A stretch of DNA of 64,000 nucleotides from Durusdinium trenchii (GCA_963970005.1 CAXAMN010001336.1:407577-471576); one strand, 5' to 3'. Numbered from the stretch's first letter, positions 1 to 12,190 are shown. Numbers and translations are program-made. The notes: generated by a model from the sequence alone, not told the origin.

Positions 1-977
1 GATCAACCCTGGGCCGCCCTCCACATATTTTAATGGCGTAACCGTACGATAACACGGACCTTTCAATCAAAGCTCGTGGACAGGTGCGGTCCGCATCCAT
101 CTTGGATAGCGCCAAACGAGTGGAGTATGCCTTTGCCCTCGAAAAAAACGTCTTGAAAAGTGGCCGTGGCATTATTCATAACTTCCAGCAAAAACCCTCT
201 ATGGCAGAAGAGGAACACAAGTTCAACATACGCAATAGACTCGGTGAAGATGGGGTGCACTGCTGGAAACACTCTATTTTGGAGTAAGAGGACATCTTGT
301 GAGAGCAATGAGGGAAATTATCTTTGAGGATGAACTCTATCAGGATTTCTGCAGTGTTCAAGGAAACCTGAAGCCATGACCGGTGGCCAGTCGTTTACCT
401 CACAGCAGCAGCGCTAGAATAAATTCCTAAAAGAGGAAGCAGCATAGTTTCTCCCTCTCAAACTTAGAGCAACTTCTTTTCACTTACTTGCGTTCTCACG
501 GATCTTCAAGCCCCAGTGGCTCATTTTCAAAGCTGACGCCAAGCTCGTGCTCATCCGTGAGTTGCCAACCTGCGTGGTGAGTTCAGCACGGTAGGCAGAT
601 GGGGTAGGCGGACCATGGACCTCACCAGCACCTCCCGCAGCTGCCATGGACCACTTTGTGAGTAACCTATTCCAACGGCAGTGGCGGACCTCAACTTTCG
701 CAAAAAGAACCGTCTTCCACTGCCGACTCCCTCAATCAGATTCCCTTAGGAAACGAACGCTTATAAACCATGTTCCATCTGTTCACCATCTTCAGTGCGG
801 AGTGTCCCCAATTCCACCCAAACAAAGAGGTGACCTGCATGTGATCCCACCTACGAAACCTGAGTCACCTCACTCCAAGAGGAAAACCACCGCCGGAAGG
901 TCACAGATCTCCCCTTTCAGCGATCTCCATTTCGATCTGCGATCCAGGTACCAGCAGAGGTTGAAGAACCCTATACA

Positions 978-1093
978 CTCCCTGGAACTAACATGGTTAC
1001 GTGATGTTACGTGGATGGCCTGGCCCCGTAAGGAAGACCATTGGCCACTACATAACAGGTGGTGTTCCACGTAACCATGTGAATTCCAGGGAG
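978..1093. repeat. Foldback element, family A (copy 1, best preserved)
   Basis: The left end reads CTCCCTGGAACTAACATGG and continues TTACGTG. The right end (1067-1093) is its reverse complement with two or three mismatches, giving inverted ends of about 26 bp in a 116-bp element. The core carries GGATGGCCTGGCCCCGTAAG. Related copies lie at 12110, 23904, 31358, 48450 and 50402. This is the structure of a non-autonomous MITE. No transposase for it is in the window, and I could not define a clear target duplication. Confidence 0.75.
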
Positions 1094-3773
1094 AGTAGGC
1101 CCAAAAAGCGCAAAAAGGCCTCTCCTATCGCTACGCCTGGTTGTTTTCCGGGTCCGGGTTCAGGTCACGTCCGACCTCCGTGCGGTCGGAAGGACGGTCC
1201 GAAATCCACCCACCGACCTGCAAACGGACTCGAGGAAAGGGAAGGACGGTCCCTGTAATACGTCTCCATGACTTAAATCAAGCTTTTGAAGCCGTGAAGA
1301 AATCCAGTCGAACCACTTTCCACTTTCAACTACTAACTCCTGAACACAGTTCTTACACCCCTCCCACTCCTTCGTTCTCCCACGCCCGACTCGCCGAAAA
1401 GACCCACCGGAAAAAACCAGGTTCCTCCACCACCAAACACCCACACGGGCCACGTCAAGGTCCCTCTAGCTTCACACCATCGGGACCCGCTCCAAAGATC
1501 GGCGCCCGGAGCACCTTCCTGCTTGAGGACCGCCTTGTGCACCGTGTCGCGGCGCTGCAGCGCCTCGTAGTCCCCTGTCACGTCGCCCGTCAGGGCGCTC
1601 CTGAGTGAAGAAGGACGTGGAACCACGGTGGGCAGATCGGATGGGTCCCAGCTTGCCAAGCTGGAGAATTCCTGGCTCAAGTCTTCGCCAATTCCGGGGA
1701 TGGACTTTCATGGGGTTTGGAACATTTTGGAACTGGAAGCAATCAATAGGATTTCGGAAAGAGTAAAGAGAGCAGCTACAAACAATCGTCTTTGGCACAA
1801 AAAGAAGAGGAAAAGAATAGCAAGTCTGCTGGTGATCACGGTGAGCACGGAGAGGGGGCCAAAATGGTGGCTTCAGTCGGTGAAGTCAAACATCACACGT
1901 GGCGGAGTCATCTCTGGAGGACCTGGATGGTTTGCTTCGCCCCGGAAGACGTGAGCTCCAAGTTCGGCACCCCGACATGTGACTCCTGGCATACTGACAT
2001 AGTTCAATTAAGGGGGATGTGTCCAATGAGGGGGATATGTCCAATGTGAATTGGAGAGGTGCAGTAGGGTGCAATGCCTGCTGTCTTGCCTGCTTTTGGC
2101 CCTTAAGATGGTCATCTCCTAAAAATTCCATGAGGATACTCAGCTGAAACGTCTTCCGCTTCTTTCTCCTATGCACCCCCCTGGAAGGCTCTGACTTGCG
2201 AAGCCGATCCAGCTTGCTGGTCCCAGGAGCTGTGAGAGCTCCGGGGGACCGGCGCGAGTTCGTGGGTTCAACAGCAGGAGCAACGAGCCATTCATGCCTT
2301 GGCCGGCTCGATGCAGCGGCGCCACTCCGGTCGCGCTTCCGACGCGGCTCGCAAGTGGAGATGCGTCGAATTGGATGAATGACGGAATGGCGTAGTTGCA
2401 GGATGGCCAGATTGAATATGTCGGCTTGAACTAAGTTTGAGCCAATGACCTGTTTTGTCAAGCTACTCTCTGCTGCCTGCTGTTCATCCAAAAGCTTCCC
2501 TGAGCAAAGAAATGTGTTGGGGTGGACTCTTTCAAGCTCCAGGCCAAGTATCAGCTCAGTCCCCCACCCCCACAGATCTCCTCATCCGCCGGATTCTGCC
2601 GGGCGGCTCAGTTGAAGTTGAAAGACATCGATGCAGTTGCGGTCCTGGGCCGCTGGGCCGCTGGGCCACCGGCCGACCACGTGGGCGACCGAAGACCACC
2701 GGCCGACCGAGTGGCGCACGAGTCAGGTGGTGGAGAGGAGGATGCTGGTCGACTGAGCAAGACGCGTCCCGTCGGAAAAAGAAGGTACCAGGAGTCACAG
2801 AGCGAGTTGGGTGGTGTGGTGTGGTGTGGCTCGTCGAATCCAGGGGCTGTGGATGTGAGGTTCGGGGCACCCCTATCCTCCCCTCCATGGAGTCCGCACC
2901 CCTTGGTAGTGACTGCTAACCTTTTTTCATCTTCAGTGGGGGATTGGGGCCTTGGGGACACCAATCCGAGGTGACCCGCAGGTGATCCACACGTGCTTCC
3001 TGGGGAGGGATGGTTCTTGATTGATCAATGCGTGCCAAAAGAAAAAACACATGGAGTGATCTGGCACGACGCCCCCGGAGCAGTCTCCAGCTGTACCCAT
3101 GTCGACTCTTGATAGATATACCACTTCTTTGAATCAGTGAGATCATCCATATATTCTCTAACCCTGTGGCATCCTAAGGATTCTCTATTCATTTTTGCTA
3201 TTGGGGGGGCTAGTGTGAAGCACTATCAACCCACAGTCACAGTCGCAGATTGGTTGCCGGCCTTCGGCAGGTTGATTTTGGCTCACTTGCATCGGGTCTA
3301 AACTTTTGTGCCCAAATCACTTGCTAGACTCAAACATGTGGCTCAAGACCCGAGTAAGGCTCAAGAAGCATGGAAAGAGAAAATGGAAGAGATTTCGTTG
3401 GGGCGGAGAATATGGACTGAGAGCAAAGAATATATCGTGTACCCGCGGAAAGGTTGGGCTCAAAACTGGCGTACAGGTACCATGCCAACCCATCAAATGA
3501 ACCACATCTGTGGATGACCTGGTCATCTAAGATGTCTTCTGGAATCAAACCACATTCCTCCTTAGCCGCCTCCACAGGCGCCACCTCCACTGGCGCCATT
3601 TAATCATCGTTTCCACCAGAATCTGGGAACCAAATGATTATTATATAGTGCTTCTTGCTTCTCTATCCTGCATCCTAGCGACGGAGCTTCGCTATTGCTG
3701 CTCCCTTACTTAAGACAGAAATGGCGGCGCCTACTTCATGAAGTAGGAGCGGGCCTTTTTCAACCAAACCAGA

Positions 3774-3860
3774 GGGATCCAGTCGTACCGAACCTCAGAA
3801 GGTGGGACTGGGGTGGCTGTAGAGGGTCCAGTCGTGCCTTCGAATGTACGACTGGATCCC
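3774..3860. repeat. Foldback element, family D (copy 1)
   Basis: An 87-bp unit begins GGGATCCAGTCGTACC and ends GTACGACTGGATCCC, which are near-perfect inverted ends of about 15 bp. A second partial internal copy of TCCAGTCGT lies at about 3827. A compact hairpin of the same family occurs at 17032-17068. Confidence 0.65.
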
Positions 3861-4167
3861 TAGGGTATGTCAAGTGAAGTCTTTGCTTAAGCATGGATCT
3901 GAAACCGTCTCTTCTGAAAGCCAAGTAATCAGACAAAATGGCGCCCCAGACCGTCTCACGACGAGGCTCCGAAGTGTCGAAGGGATTCTCCAAAATGATC
4001 GTAATGGCCTGGACGGGCGCGGAGCGGCGCGGCGCGGCTCAGCGTGCGCGTCGCAACCCGGTTCGAGAACACCGGTGTCTGCAAGCAGGTGAGACATGGC
4101 ACGTGTTTGATCATGTCGACTAGACAAATGGAGGTCATAAAGCACCAAACTTGGGGTCACTGCCAGG

Positions 4168-4191
4168 TGCCATCTACCTCTGAAACCACCA
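4168..4191. repeat. Fragment related to foldback family F
   Basis: The segment GTGCCATCTACCTCTGAAAC matches, with a one-base difference, the right end of the complete family F element at 61396-61525. The opposite arm is not clearly recognisable here, so this is a partial or diverged copy. Confidence 0.45.
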
Positions 4192-4809
4192 TATCTTTTT
4201 GGACTGCTGAGACAATCACCTAACATTCCAAGCTCCGATCCCATGGAGGCTAGGCTAGGTACAAGTACGGTTGTAGGGAACCTTTTCTCCAAGATGACAG
4301 GTGGAACATGGTGGAACAGTGGAATCCCAAAAGAGACGCCCAGCGGGTACGTTTCTGTTTTTCATTCTTTTGCTCACATCCATGACCGACAGGCTATAGG
4401 TGCTCACAGTGACTGTGTAGACCAACTCGGGTCAGGTGCAGGAGAAAAAAACAAACCAGCCACCAGGGTGGCAAAAACTCATGAACATGACCGAGATTCA
4501 TCTGAGGACGCCTGATGACACCCGGCGACCCTGCCCTGCTACGCCCTAGGAGCCCCACCTCCAAAGTCCAGATAAAAAAGAGCTGAACGAAGGTGAAGAT
4601 GAAGGCACCGGAGGCCCAATCCTCAGTGAAAACTGCGGATGTTCCGCGGAAAAATATGCACAATATTAATATATTCAGGTGAGAAAAGGGCAAACATAAA
4701 TTTACAGCGGTTGGTGGGGCAAGTGGCGGAGGATGTTCGTGGTCAATTGTGTTTGAAAAACCTGCACCCAGAAGCTTTAGGTGGGACGGACATGTCAACA
4801 AGGACGCAA

Positions 4810-4827
4810 ACACACACACACACACAC
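4810..4827. repeat. CA dinucleotide microsatellite
   Basis: A run of about nine alternating A and C pairs, without further structure. Confidence 0.9.
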
Positions 4828-5185
4828 CGCACAGACCAGCAGTTCCAAAGGAGTTGTTTTAGTCCCATCCAGTGAGTGGATGTGACAGGGGCATCCCTAT
4901 CCTCCGTTCGCTCGGCACCCATCTGCGGTGTCCCAGAAATGCAACTCGTCCCACTTCTCAACTAGGTCGTTTGGGCAAGAGAAGCTGCAAGTACCGTTGA
5001 TCAGTCTCCAAGACATGGTCCAAAAACTTGGACGATATTCTTGACTTCGACTTCCACCGTCTTTGCCTCGTAGGGGTCAATGCTGGCAATGATGACAGGA
5101 CCAAAGACTTCGCGAGTGGAGCCCAATGGATTTGGTCGGCGGTTTTTACTTGGGCACAATCAGACTTAAGGCTCAAAAAGCCTTC

Positions 5186-5247
5186 ACCTTCCTGAAGTCT
5201 TGCTCACCTCTTCCTTGAAGTCTTGCACCTCTTCCTTGAATACCTCC
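5186..5247. repeat. Short tandem repeat, about 21 bp, three units
   Basis: ACCTCTTCCTTGAAGTCTTG occurs at 5206, recurs at 5227 with a changed end, and is preceded by a diverged unit at 5186. Read on the minus strand it encodes a repeated F-K-E-E-V-Q-D type heptad, but no convincing gene surrounds it. Confidence 0.6.
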
Positions 5248-5410
5248 ATAAACCGGGTCAAAGCGCTTTCTTTACGCCCTTCCCGGTGAACCCTTCGGCC
5301 GAAGCGACGGACCAGCGCACCATCATCAACGGCATCAAGACCTCGGAAGCGAGGCCCCCGGGGTCTGAAGCGGCCCCAAAGGTTCGCCACGTGCTAAGCA
5401 CATGATTAAG

Positions 5411-5513
5411 CCCTAGAAGTCCAGGTCGACGATTTTAGGCACCCAAGTAAAGGAAGTTCCTGAACTCGGATCACCTAAAGACCGTTTTAAAAATAGTCTT
5501 GGACTCCCAGGGT
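5411..5513. repeat. Foldback-like repeat, family J (copy 1)
   Basis: The element starts CCCTAGAAGTCCAGGTCGAC and ends in the reverse complement of the family J end TACCCTGGGAGTCCAAGAC. Internally it carries TAAAGACCGTTTTAAAAATA. Related copies lie at 9530, 17740, 22314 and 32556. The inverted ends are imperfect. Confidence 0.5.
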
Positions 5514-6476
5514 AAGTATAGAAACAAAGCTATAAGCACATGTTGGGAGTTGGGAGGTCATTGAGTGATTCGGCCATTGACATATCTAGGTCAAATGGAC
5601 CTTTGACGTAGACTTTAGCTAGAAACTGGTTTCTTACCAAGGGGCCCTTCGTCATGCATCCTGGTTTCTCTCCCACCCAACTTTGCCTGTCAAGTTCCCC
5701 ACAATCCAATGGGAACAATCGCCATCTGCTTTAGCCCTTCAGCCATGCAGCAGAGTAGAGAATCAGCAGCCACTTACAGGTCTGTGCGTAGGGGAAGTTG
5801 AACTGTGTCGTCGCATGCCTTGTTTGGAGTCAAACTGCGCAGGCGATCAAATGTCACTATATTTGTAGGAAAATTCCCACTGCTGCTACTACCAATTGCC
5901 AGGTGCTCCAAATCCTAGACGGGAAAAACACAACTTCCAAGACTTGAGGTTTAATGGAGCTCTCAATTCGCCAACAAGTATACTCCTATCACTTGCGGAG
6001 TCTGCCTGAAATTGCATGTCAGCCCGAATTCCCAAAAGGCAAATGCTGATCATATTGTCCCACCAGCGCTCAACATTGTTTGGTCCCACAGCACTAGATC
6101 TCCAATGCCACTAAGCAAGCTCCAGCGCAGGTTTCATGAGCAAGCATCCAAGTCCTCTCCCTAATTCTTCCTAATCCGATAGTTCTGGCCATCCACCACA
6201 GAACAAAACCACCCGTAGCCATTGTGTTCGATGCAAACTGTTCGAGATAGACTCCGCTGCAATTCTCGCTTGTGGCCACCTGCTACACAAGGCCATCAAG
6301 ATCGCACTGCATGAATAGTAGAAATGTAAACCATAGATAATGTCATATTTGATCAAAACAACTTTCTGTTGCATGATGGCGCTCCTATACCCTTACCAAG
6401 GCCCCTGTCGTGGAGGTTCTACTAAAGCAGCACAACATCTGGGAAGCTCAGTGACCTGAAAAAACAAAGCCCAACC

Positions 6477-6746
6477 ATGGACCCCCCCCATAATGCGGCC
6501 CATGAGGCCATAAGAACCCTCCGTTCCAAACCCGTCTGTTTTGACCGGGAGATGGACGCCGTCTTCGACCGAGCGATCGATCCGGGGCGTGGCGTTGAGT
6601 TCAGCGGCTTCTTGGCATCGCCGAACTTTCCCATGCCGCTGGAGAGCTCGTTCCTGGGGGGACCACAGCAGTGGGCGATCGAAAAGGGTTTTTGGAAGGA
6701 ACCGTGGAACCAGTTGTGGAGGTGGAGGTCTAGGTGGGCCAAGTAG
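6477..6746 (+). CDS. Possible exon or small gene of unknown function
   Basis: An 89-codon open frame of protein-like, mixed composition (residues such as FDREMDAVFDRAIDPGRG and GFLASPNFPMPLESSF) lies in a patch that is GC-richer than its surroundings. The opposite strand is also open, so coding is not proven. I do not recognise a family, a signal peptide or a membrane segment. If real it is more likely an internal exon of an intron-rich gene than a complete 89-aa protein. Confidence rests only on composition. Confidence 0.25.
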   Translation: MDPPHNAAHEAIRTLRSKPVCFDREMDAVFDRAIDPGRGVEFSGFLASPNFPMPLESSFLGGPQQWAIEKGFWKEPWNQLWRWRSRWAK

Positions 6747-7139
6747 ACGACACCAAGTAGTCTAGCAGGTAGTACGTTGAGAGAAGGAAAAGGACTAATG
6801 ACTGCCTATCCGTCGGAGAGTTGGACCCCAAACCTTCAACCTCTTCAGTGATCTTTCAAGTGCATTTTAGTAAGGCATACATTCGCTATCATTCGCTACA
6901 GGTCCAGAAACTAACCTCGGTCATACAAAAAAAAACACCTTACATGTATTAAAAGGAGGTCAAGTCGACCAGATTTTGGACTTGGATCCTCGCAGACCAA
7001 GTAGGGATCAGACTGGGACCTCGCAGACTGGGACTTGGATCAGACTTGGACTGGGAAATGGTCGATCAGACTGGGACTGCTCGTAGGTCATTCGACCTAC
7101 GACACCATTTCCTTCGACCTCGTCCCACCAACGACCCCG

Positions 7140-7262
7140 GACCGACCGACGTCCGTCACCGAGCGACAGGATGCGTCCCACCAAGGGGGGCGGCACGCCG
7201 AAGAGGTCGTCGCTTTGAGCGTCCACCACGGTCTGTTGGATCCAGTGATAGCAAAGGTCCAC
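7140..7262 (-). CDS. Possible exon of a bestrophin-like channel protein
   Basis: On the minus strand an acceptor-like CTTCTCAG precedes G at 7262, a form common at dinoflagellate introns. It is followed in phase by about 40 codons that include HWIQQTVVDAQ and GVPPPLVGRIL. Bestrophin/UPF0187 proteins of algae carry a W-I-Q segment followed by V-P-P-P-I/L-x-x-R, from memory of that family, so this could be one exon of such a chloride-channel-like membrane protein. The rest of the protein was not found near by, and no donor site could be fixed. It may be a pseudogene piece. Confidence 0.28.
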
Positions 7263-7269
7263 CTGAGAA

Positions 7270-8340
7270 GGCAAGGTGAACCGGTCGGTGAACGGGTCAG
7301 CGGACCCGGTTGAACCCCGAAGGACTGGCTGAAGGGATCAGAAGTCAATGGTTCTGACGGACATTCAGCTTCCCTTTAAACAAAAACCGTTAATTTTTGT
7401 TCGATCTGTTCATATTTCATGGGGTTGAAGGTGATCCATTTAGTAAAGAGGCAAATCACAAAGACCTGATCAGGAGACAACAATTGATGAGGCTCTAAGT
7501 CCCTTTGGTTCCTGTTGTTCCGTTGTCTATGTCAAGGTTTCGTCTTAGAAGGAGACGACAATTGCATAATATGACAAAATGATCACTGTGCAAATTCAAC
7601 CTTTTACATGGACATTTATATTTTTTAGAGATCCCACCCTGTGCCAGCCTGCTGCTCTATAAAGAATCAGAGACAAACCTCTTTAAAGTTAGTTCAAAAG
7701 TACGAACACCAAAGAATCAGACCTGTCCAACCTCGAAATAATCACACAATCATGAAATAATCTGACCGTCCGGGTTCAAGTCGAACTGTCGCTCCTTTTT
7801 CCTTTCCAAAGAACGTTATTGTTTTTATTTATTGGCGAACACAGCCTGGCCAACTGTATCCGCCATTTTGTTGAGTGTAACTTTTTTAGATGCATAGGAT
7901 TTGGTTTGGATATCCAACAGGTCAGGAAAATAACACAGTCCGGGCCCCCCCTCTGAAAAATCAGACACTTGCCAAATCCATTCCATTAATCTCAACGAAA
8001 AAATTCGAGAGCATACCCCCGGCCGGAGTGTCCCAAATATCTGCATATAGAGAAATCTTTCACCTCCAGGGTTTTCGAGGAAAGCCACTGTAGCTACCTG
8101 GGAAACCCTTTCCTTTGGAGCTAAGTCTGATTCTTTAGGGTCTTCAGGATTGCGCTTTCTAGTCTGACTGGCCTCAGATTTCTCGTTGAAACACTTGGGA
8201 TCAAGACATATTCTAGACTCTATATCGACAAAATGGGGATGTCTTATCACAAGCCTCAGCCGTACATATCATCGCAACAATGACAAAGGATCCCTGCAAA
8301 CGGAACGATTCGATAGCAACATCTCCAATCGCAGCTACCA
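7270..8340. other. No gene seen
   Basis: AT-richer sequence without a convincing frame or repeat on either strand. The longest frame (minus strand, 7825-8250) has composition not distinguishable from chance. Confidence 0.5.
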
Positions 8341-8349
8341 CTAATCAGT

Positions 8350-8995
8350 ATGTAGCAAGCCAAAAGTCCTCAAGGTATTTTACGCACGGCTTCTCCTCCA
8401 CGCCCTGCTTCGGCAGTTTCTTGACCGTTGGCTGCTTTTCACGGTTTGTGACCTCCGTGACCTGTGTGGGATCTCCTCCACGCTTTGCGGGCCTTGCGGG
8501 TCCAAATCACTTGGGATCCAACGCGGATGGCCACGACTTGCGGGTGAGAATGCTGAAGCTGTGTGGGCCAACAGACAATCGTACTCCAGTTGGCACAGGA
8601 CATCCAAAAACACGACCATCTGGCCGCTGGCCGATGATGAAGCGCAGGCCCTGAAACGCATCGACCAAAGGCTCTCTGTCCATTGGCATCTGAGAGTGTC
8701 AGCGTGGGCGTGACCTGCACTGAGACTCCGAACGCTAAGTCTGGGCGAGTCCGGGTGGACAGCCACAGCAGCTCTCCAACAATGTAAGTTGGAGGAAGGA
8801 CAGCAAAGTTCTGATTTCAGTGCTGCCTGCGGGCATGCTTGCGCGGCCGTCCTGCACCTGGATGTCCTCCTCCGGCTCCTCATTGATGGTGCAAGAGGCG
8901 TCGCGCTCGGATGCCGTGACAGCAGGTCTCCAGTGGTAAGACTTCTGGCTCCCAGTGATTCCTGCCCCGTGCAGGTCTTCCCCACACGTGAACAC
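8350..8995 (-). pseudogene. Protein-like minus-strand fragments, unknown gene remnant or exons
   Basis: Three minus-strand frames in succession look protein-like. The first (8735-8995) is acidic and contains NEEPEEDIQVQDGRASMPAG. The second (around 8690-8760) contains PDLAFGVSVQVTPTLTLS. The third (8507-8689) contains DAFQGLRFIIGQRPDGRVFG and ends at a TGA. Joining them needs frame changes at about 8690 and 8750, so this is either a decayed gene or exons with small introns. A CTCTCAG acceptor-like site precedes the third. I cannot name the family. Confidence 0.25.
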
Positions 8996-9261
8996 GGCCT
9001 TCGGAACACGGCCTTCGGGCGGAACGGTTTACATCGTCCGAGTGGCGCGTTGGTTGGAGCCATCCAAATAGGCCAGGGACTTCTCATCGATTCCCACGGA
9101 ATTCAAGGTCAACAGGCCCCACACCTGGAAGAAGCTGCCGGGCCACAAAGGAGGAAAAAGCCTGCGAAACGGGTGGGAAAAGGACTTGGAAGGGGCCAAA
9201 GGGTCACCAAGGGGTGGTTCATGGGCACCTCCGTTCCAAGACCAGTTGCAAAGTGGTTGAC

Positions 9262-9350
9262 CTGCTTTCAGTGTCTAAAACACTTAATAAAACAAGATGA
9301 ATGTTTGGTAAGAATGTCTAAATCAATGGTCGTTGGAATCCTACAGTGTT
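9262..9350 (+). repeat. Dispersed repeat, family K (copy 1)
   Basis: This segment shares ATCAATGGTCGTTGGAATCC (one mismatch) and an upstream TAATAAAACAAGATGAATG-like core with the copy at 16690-16812, in the same orientation and order. Weaker resemblance occurs at 23330 and 26706. The ends are not defined. Confidence 0.5.
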
Positions 9351-9529
9351 TCTATCTACACTCACACTAGGGGCAGTGAACAAGACCAGTGGTCCCCTTT
9401 TGCAAACCTGCGTCCTGCATCGCAGGGCTCATCATGGCCCAACTCTAGTTGAATGGAACAATATAAATATATTTTTTTGTTTTTTTCACACGCCCAGAAA
9501 GGACACCTCAATATAAGATATACTGTATA

Positions 9530-9620
9530 TACCCCAGAAGTCCAAAGACTCAAGTAAAGGACATTCCTAGACTGGTGTCACATAAAGACCATTTTATAGA
9601 CGACTGGACTCCGAAGGTAT
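9530..9620. repeat. Foldback-like repeat, family J (copy 2)
   Basis: The left part has ACCCCAGAAGTCCAAAGACT and the right part ATAAAGACCATTTTATAGAC followed by ACTGGACTCC. Both arms correspond to those of the copy at 5411-5513, in the same order. Confidence 0.5.
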
Positions 9621-10314
9621 ATGATCCAACAAACTTCCTGATGAACCTACCTGACTCTTCCTTCTAGGGTAGGTGGATTCTCAGGATTTTTACAAGTAGG
9701 ATGTTTAACGCTTGGGTCTATCCTATTACCTGTAACAGTGGGATGATGATGGTTAGCAAAGGCCTTGTTCGAAAATAGTAATAATCAAGAATTGTTTACT
9801 GACTGTTACAGGTACTAGGACAGACCCTAATTATAGCAACCTATATCTAAAATTATCTAAACAATACCGTCTCTGAGAATCAACTCAAGCTCGTCGCCAT
9901 GCATGAGTGGCCAGGGTCACAAACCACTACCTACGAGTCCACTCCGATCCAGGTCTAAACTGTCCAAACCTGGTTTTTGACCTCCTTCAGTCATGTTTTT
10001 ATATGACCAAGTCCAGCTGAACATGCGGTCAGTTTCTGACCTGTAGGCACTACGTTTCGGTCGACCCAGGCTTCGATGCGGAGATCCACGCCGAGAACAA
10101 ATTGACCGGTTCCGTTTCTTTCGAAAGACCGCGAACCCCCCAAGGCCTACATGTTTGAGGGATACTTGACCTGATAGGTATACCCCCAAGATCAGGAGTG
10201 GAGTGAAGCTGGGCACACGTGATTGAGGAGTAATTATCTGCTGTCATGTATCGAAACTTCGTCAGCCACGGAAGAAGCCTTGTTAAATGCGTTTAAAAAA
10301 AAGGGCGATGCCTT

Positions 10315-10425
10315 ACCCAAACACTCCATGGGACTGCCATAGGACTGCCGCCCCATTGACCCCCAAAACCAACCACCCCTGGCCTGATCGGCATAATATG
10401 GCAGTCCCATGTGTCGTGTTTGGGT
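10315..10425. repeat. Foldback element, family B (copy 1)
   Basis: The left end is ACCCAAACACTCCATGGGAC and the right end reads CATGTGTCGTGTTTGGGT, its near reverse complement. Inverted TGGCAGTCC/GGACTGCCA blocks lie inside. The core contains GCCGCCCCATTGACCCCCAA, shared with the copy at 14771 and, inverted, with those at 20325 and 54413. This is a MITE-like non-autonomous element. Confidence 0.72.
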
Positions 10426-12109
10426 TACCTTGCCTTCCAATTCGTCGTGAGTCGTCAGTCCCACACATGCCAACTTGCACATCTGACGCTTCGACGCAGC
10501 CATCCATCCCCAACGCAACACTTGCAGTCACAGAACCTCATCAAGCCCTGAAGAGGAAACACCCCTGAGAAGTAGACCGCCATAATTCAAACCATCCGAA
10601 TCACCGGACAAATCCGCGCAACTCACCGCCCCACGAGTTTCCCGAGTTGCCCGAGTTTCGCAACGACACCGATCCACTTTCGGCCTGATGCGACTTCCGG
10701 GGCGAGAGCTCCTGCGGCTCCAAATCTGCGGGGAGCTTGGCTGATGGTCAAAGTCAGTGAGTTCAATGCAAACTGAAGAAATGTCATAATGTCATGGAAT
10801 CTTTTGTTTTTAGATAGATGTTTTTAGTCTTCTCCAAATGTATATCTGTTCAATTCCTTCTTTTCTATTCTTTTATGATTTACCAACACCTGCATCACAT
10901 ATCACATCCCTGCCTCCAAGCCCATCAAAAAGACATCAACACAGAATGGCACTCACTTCGGAGTAGTACTAGCAAGTTGATCCGCTCTCCGCTATCAATT
11001 GATCCGCTCTTCCGCTTCTCCCGTTCCCCAACCAAAAAAAACAACAACAACACCGGTGAGACACACTGGGGACTACATGGACTACCTCCTCCCGGGGACT
11101 GACTCAACGTATTCTCCGGCTCATCGTCTCATCTTCTCATCTCCTGTAGTGCACAGGCGCTCAGCATGCTAAACAGCCGGATCACTTTGTGCAGAAAGAC
11201 CTCCCGCAGGGCGAGACGACGTGTGGAGACGACGGGTAGCGAAAGGAGGAGTGGGCAGTGGAGGAGTTTCGATCCGAAGATGAAGATATGTATGATCAGA
11301 TTCAGCGAAATGAAAGGAGGAAGTTCCTGCCAGAAGTTGGAGGACACGTTTTTCTTGATCTCAAGTGTTCCTTGTGATGCCTGTATACCCATGGTATATA
11401 CCCTATTTCAGACACACAGTGGACAAAGACCAGGTCCGGACACCAGTGAAGAGGGAGAAGGTCCGAACCTCGGGTTCTTGGGGTTGATCGAAGTGTCCCT
11501 CCTTGGCTCTGACTGGGACACGGGACACGGGGCGCGGTGCGATAGAGTTTCGGGACATGGGGGGGTCTGGTCTTGGGGGGCAAACTGTATTGCTAGTGCT
11601 AGTGACAACAACAACAGGCTCGTATTGTGACAACAGAACTGGTTCTATGATATAGATATCGTCAACAAGTGTGAATCGTGTATACATGTTATGCAACCAT
11701 ACAGCACGTATGAAAGCTGTGGGACATAATATGGTGGGCCAGCACATGCATCTCCGTCAACATCCCTGGTGAGCACTAGTCGCTGGAAACTTCCCTGCAT
11801 CTGACTCACTCAAAGTCAAAGACACACCTCCCCACGGGAGTTTTTTTGGCTGGAGCAAACACCTCTGGATTCTGCATCTGTTCAGGGTCTCTTAAGTTCG
11901 GAAGTCACCCTGGAACAGACCCACATGGAAACTGAGAAAGACAGACCCGTGGAATACCATGCAATATCATGCAATCCTTTACGACTCAGTGGGTTTGGGG
12001 TTCCATGTTCATCTGGAAGTACACCCTGAAGATCGCAGTGTGCCTCTACCTCCCACACGGGGCCCTTGGGAGGTTGACACGAAGACCGCTCCACCTGGTG
12101 TGGGCTACA

Positions 12110-12190
12110 CTCCCTGAAACTCACATCGTGGTTACGTGGATGGCCCCGAGTTCGGAAGTACCAAGCAGTTTTTTTCCATGAGGATTTCCC
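12110..12190. repeat. Foldback element, family A (copy 3, partial)
   Basis: CTCCCTGAAACTCACATCGT, then GGTTACGTGGATGGCC, matches the left half of the 978-1093 element. The right arm is diverged. Confidence 0.6.

Larger units (their letters stand above)
1..6470. other. Non-coding repeat-bearing stretch
   Basis: No reading frame here is long enough or protein-like enough to call a gene. Several short frames of 60-200 codons overlap on both strands, as expected by chance. What can be seen is a set of short foldback elements (978-1093, 3774-3860, 5411-5513), a CA microsatellite and a 21-bp tandem repeat, all listed separately. A plus-strand host gene with short exons cannot be excluded from sequence alone. 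Confidence 0.6.

Noticed and set aside
1886..2491. 201-codon minus-strand frame
   Set aside because: Low-complexity Arg/Ser-rich product, no domain, and the length is within what a 64-kb window can give by chance.
3270..3286. GATTTTGGCTCACTTG resembles the 3' part of the dinoflagellate spliced leader
   Set aside because: Only about 11 matching bases, no adjacent coding sequence and no repeated relic. Chance is a sufficient explanation.
6211..6224. CCCGTAGCCATTGTG resembles the 5' part of the dinoflagellate spliced leader
   Set aside because: The match stops after about 11 bases, and neither a donor site nor the rest of an SL RNA gene follows.
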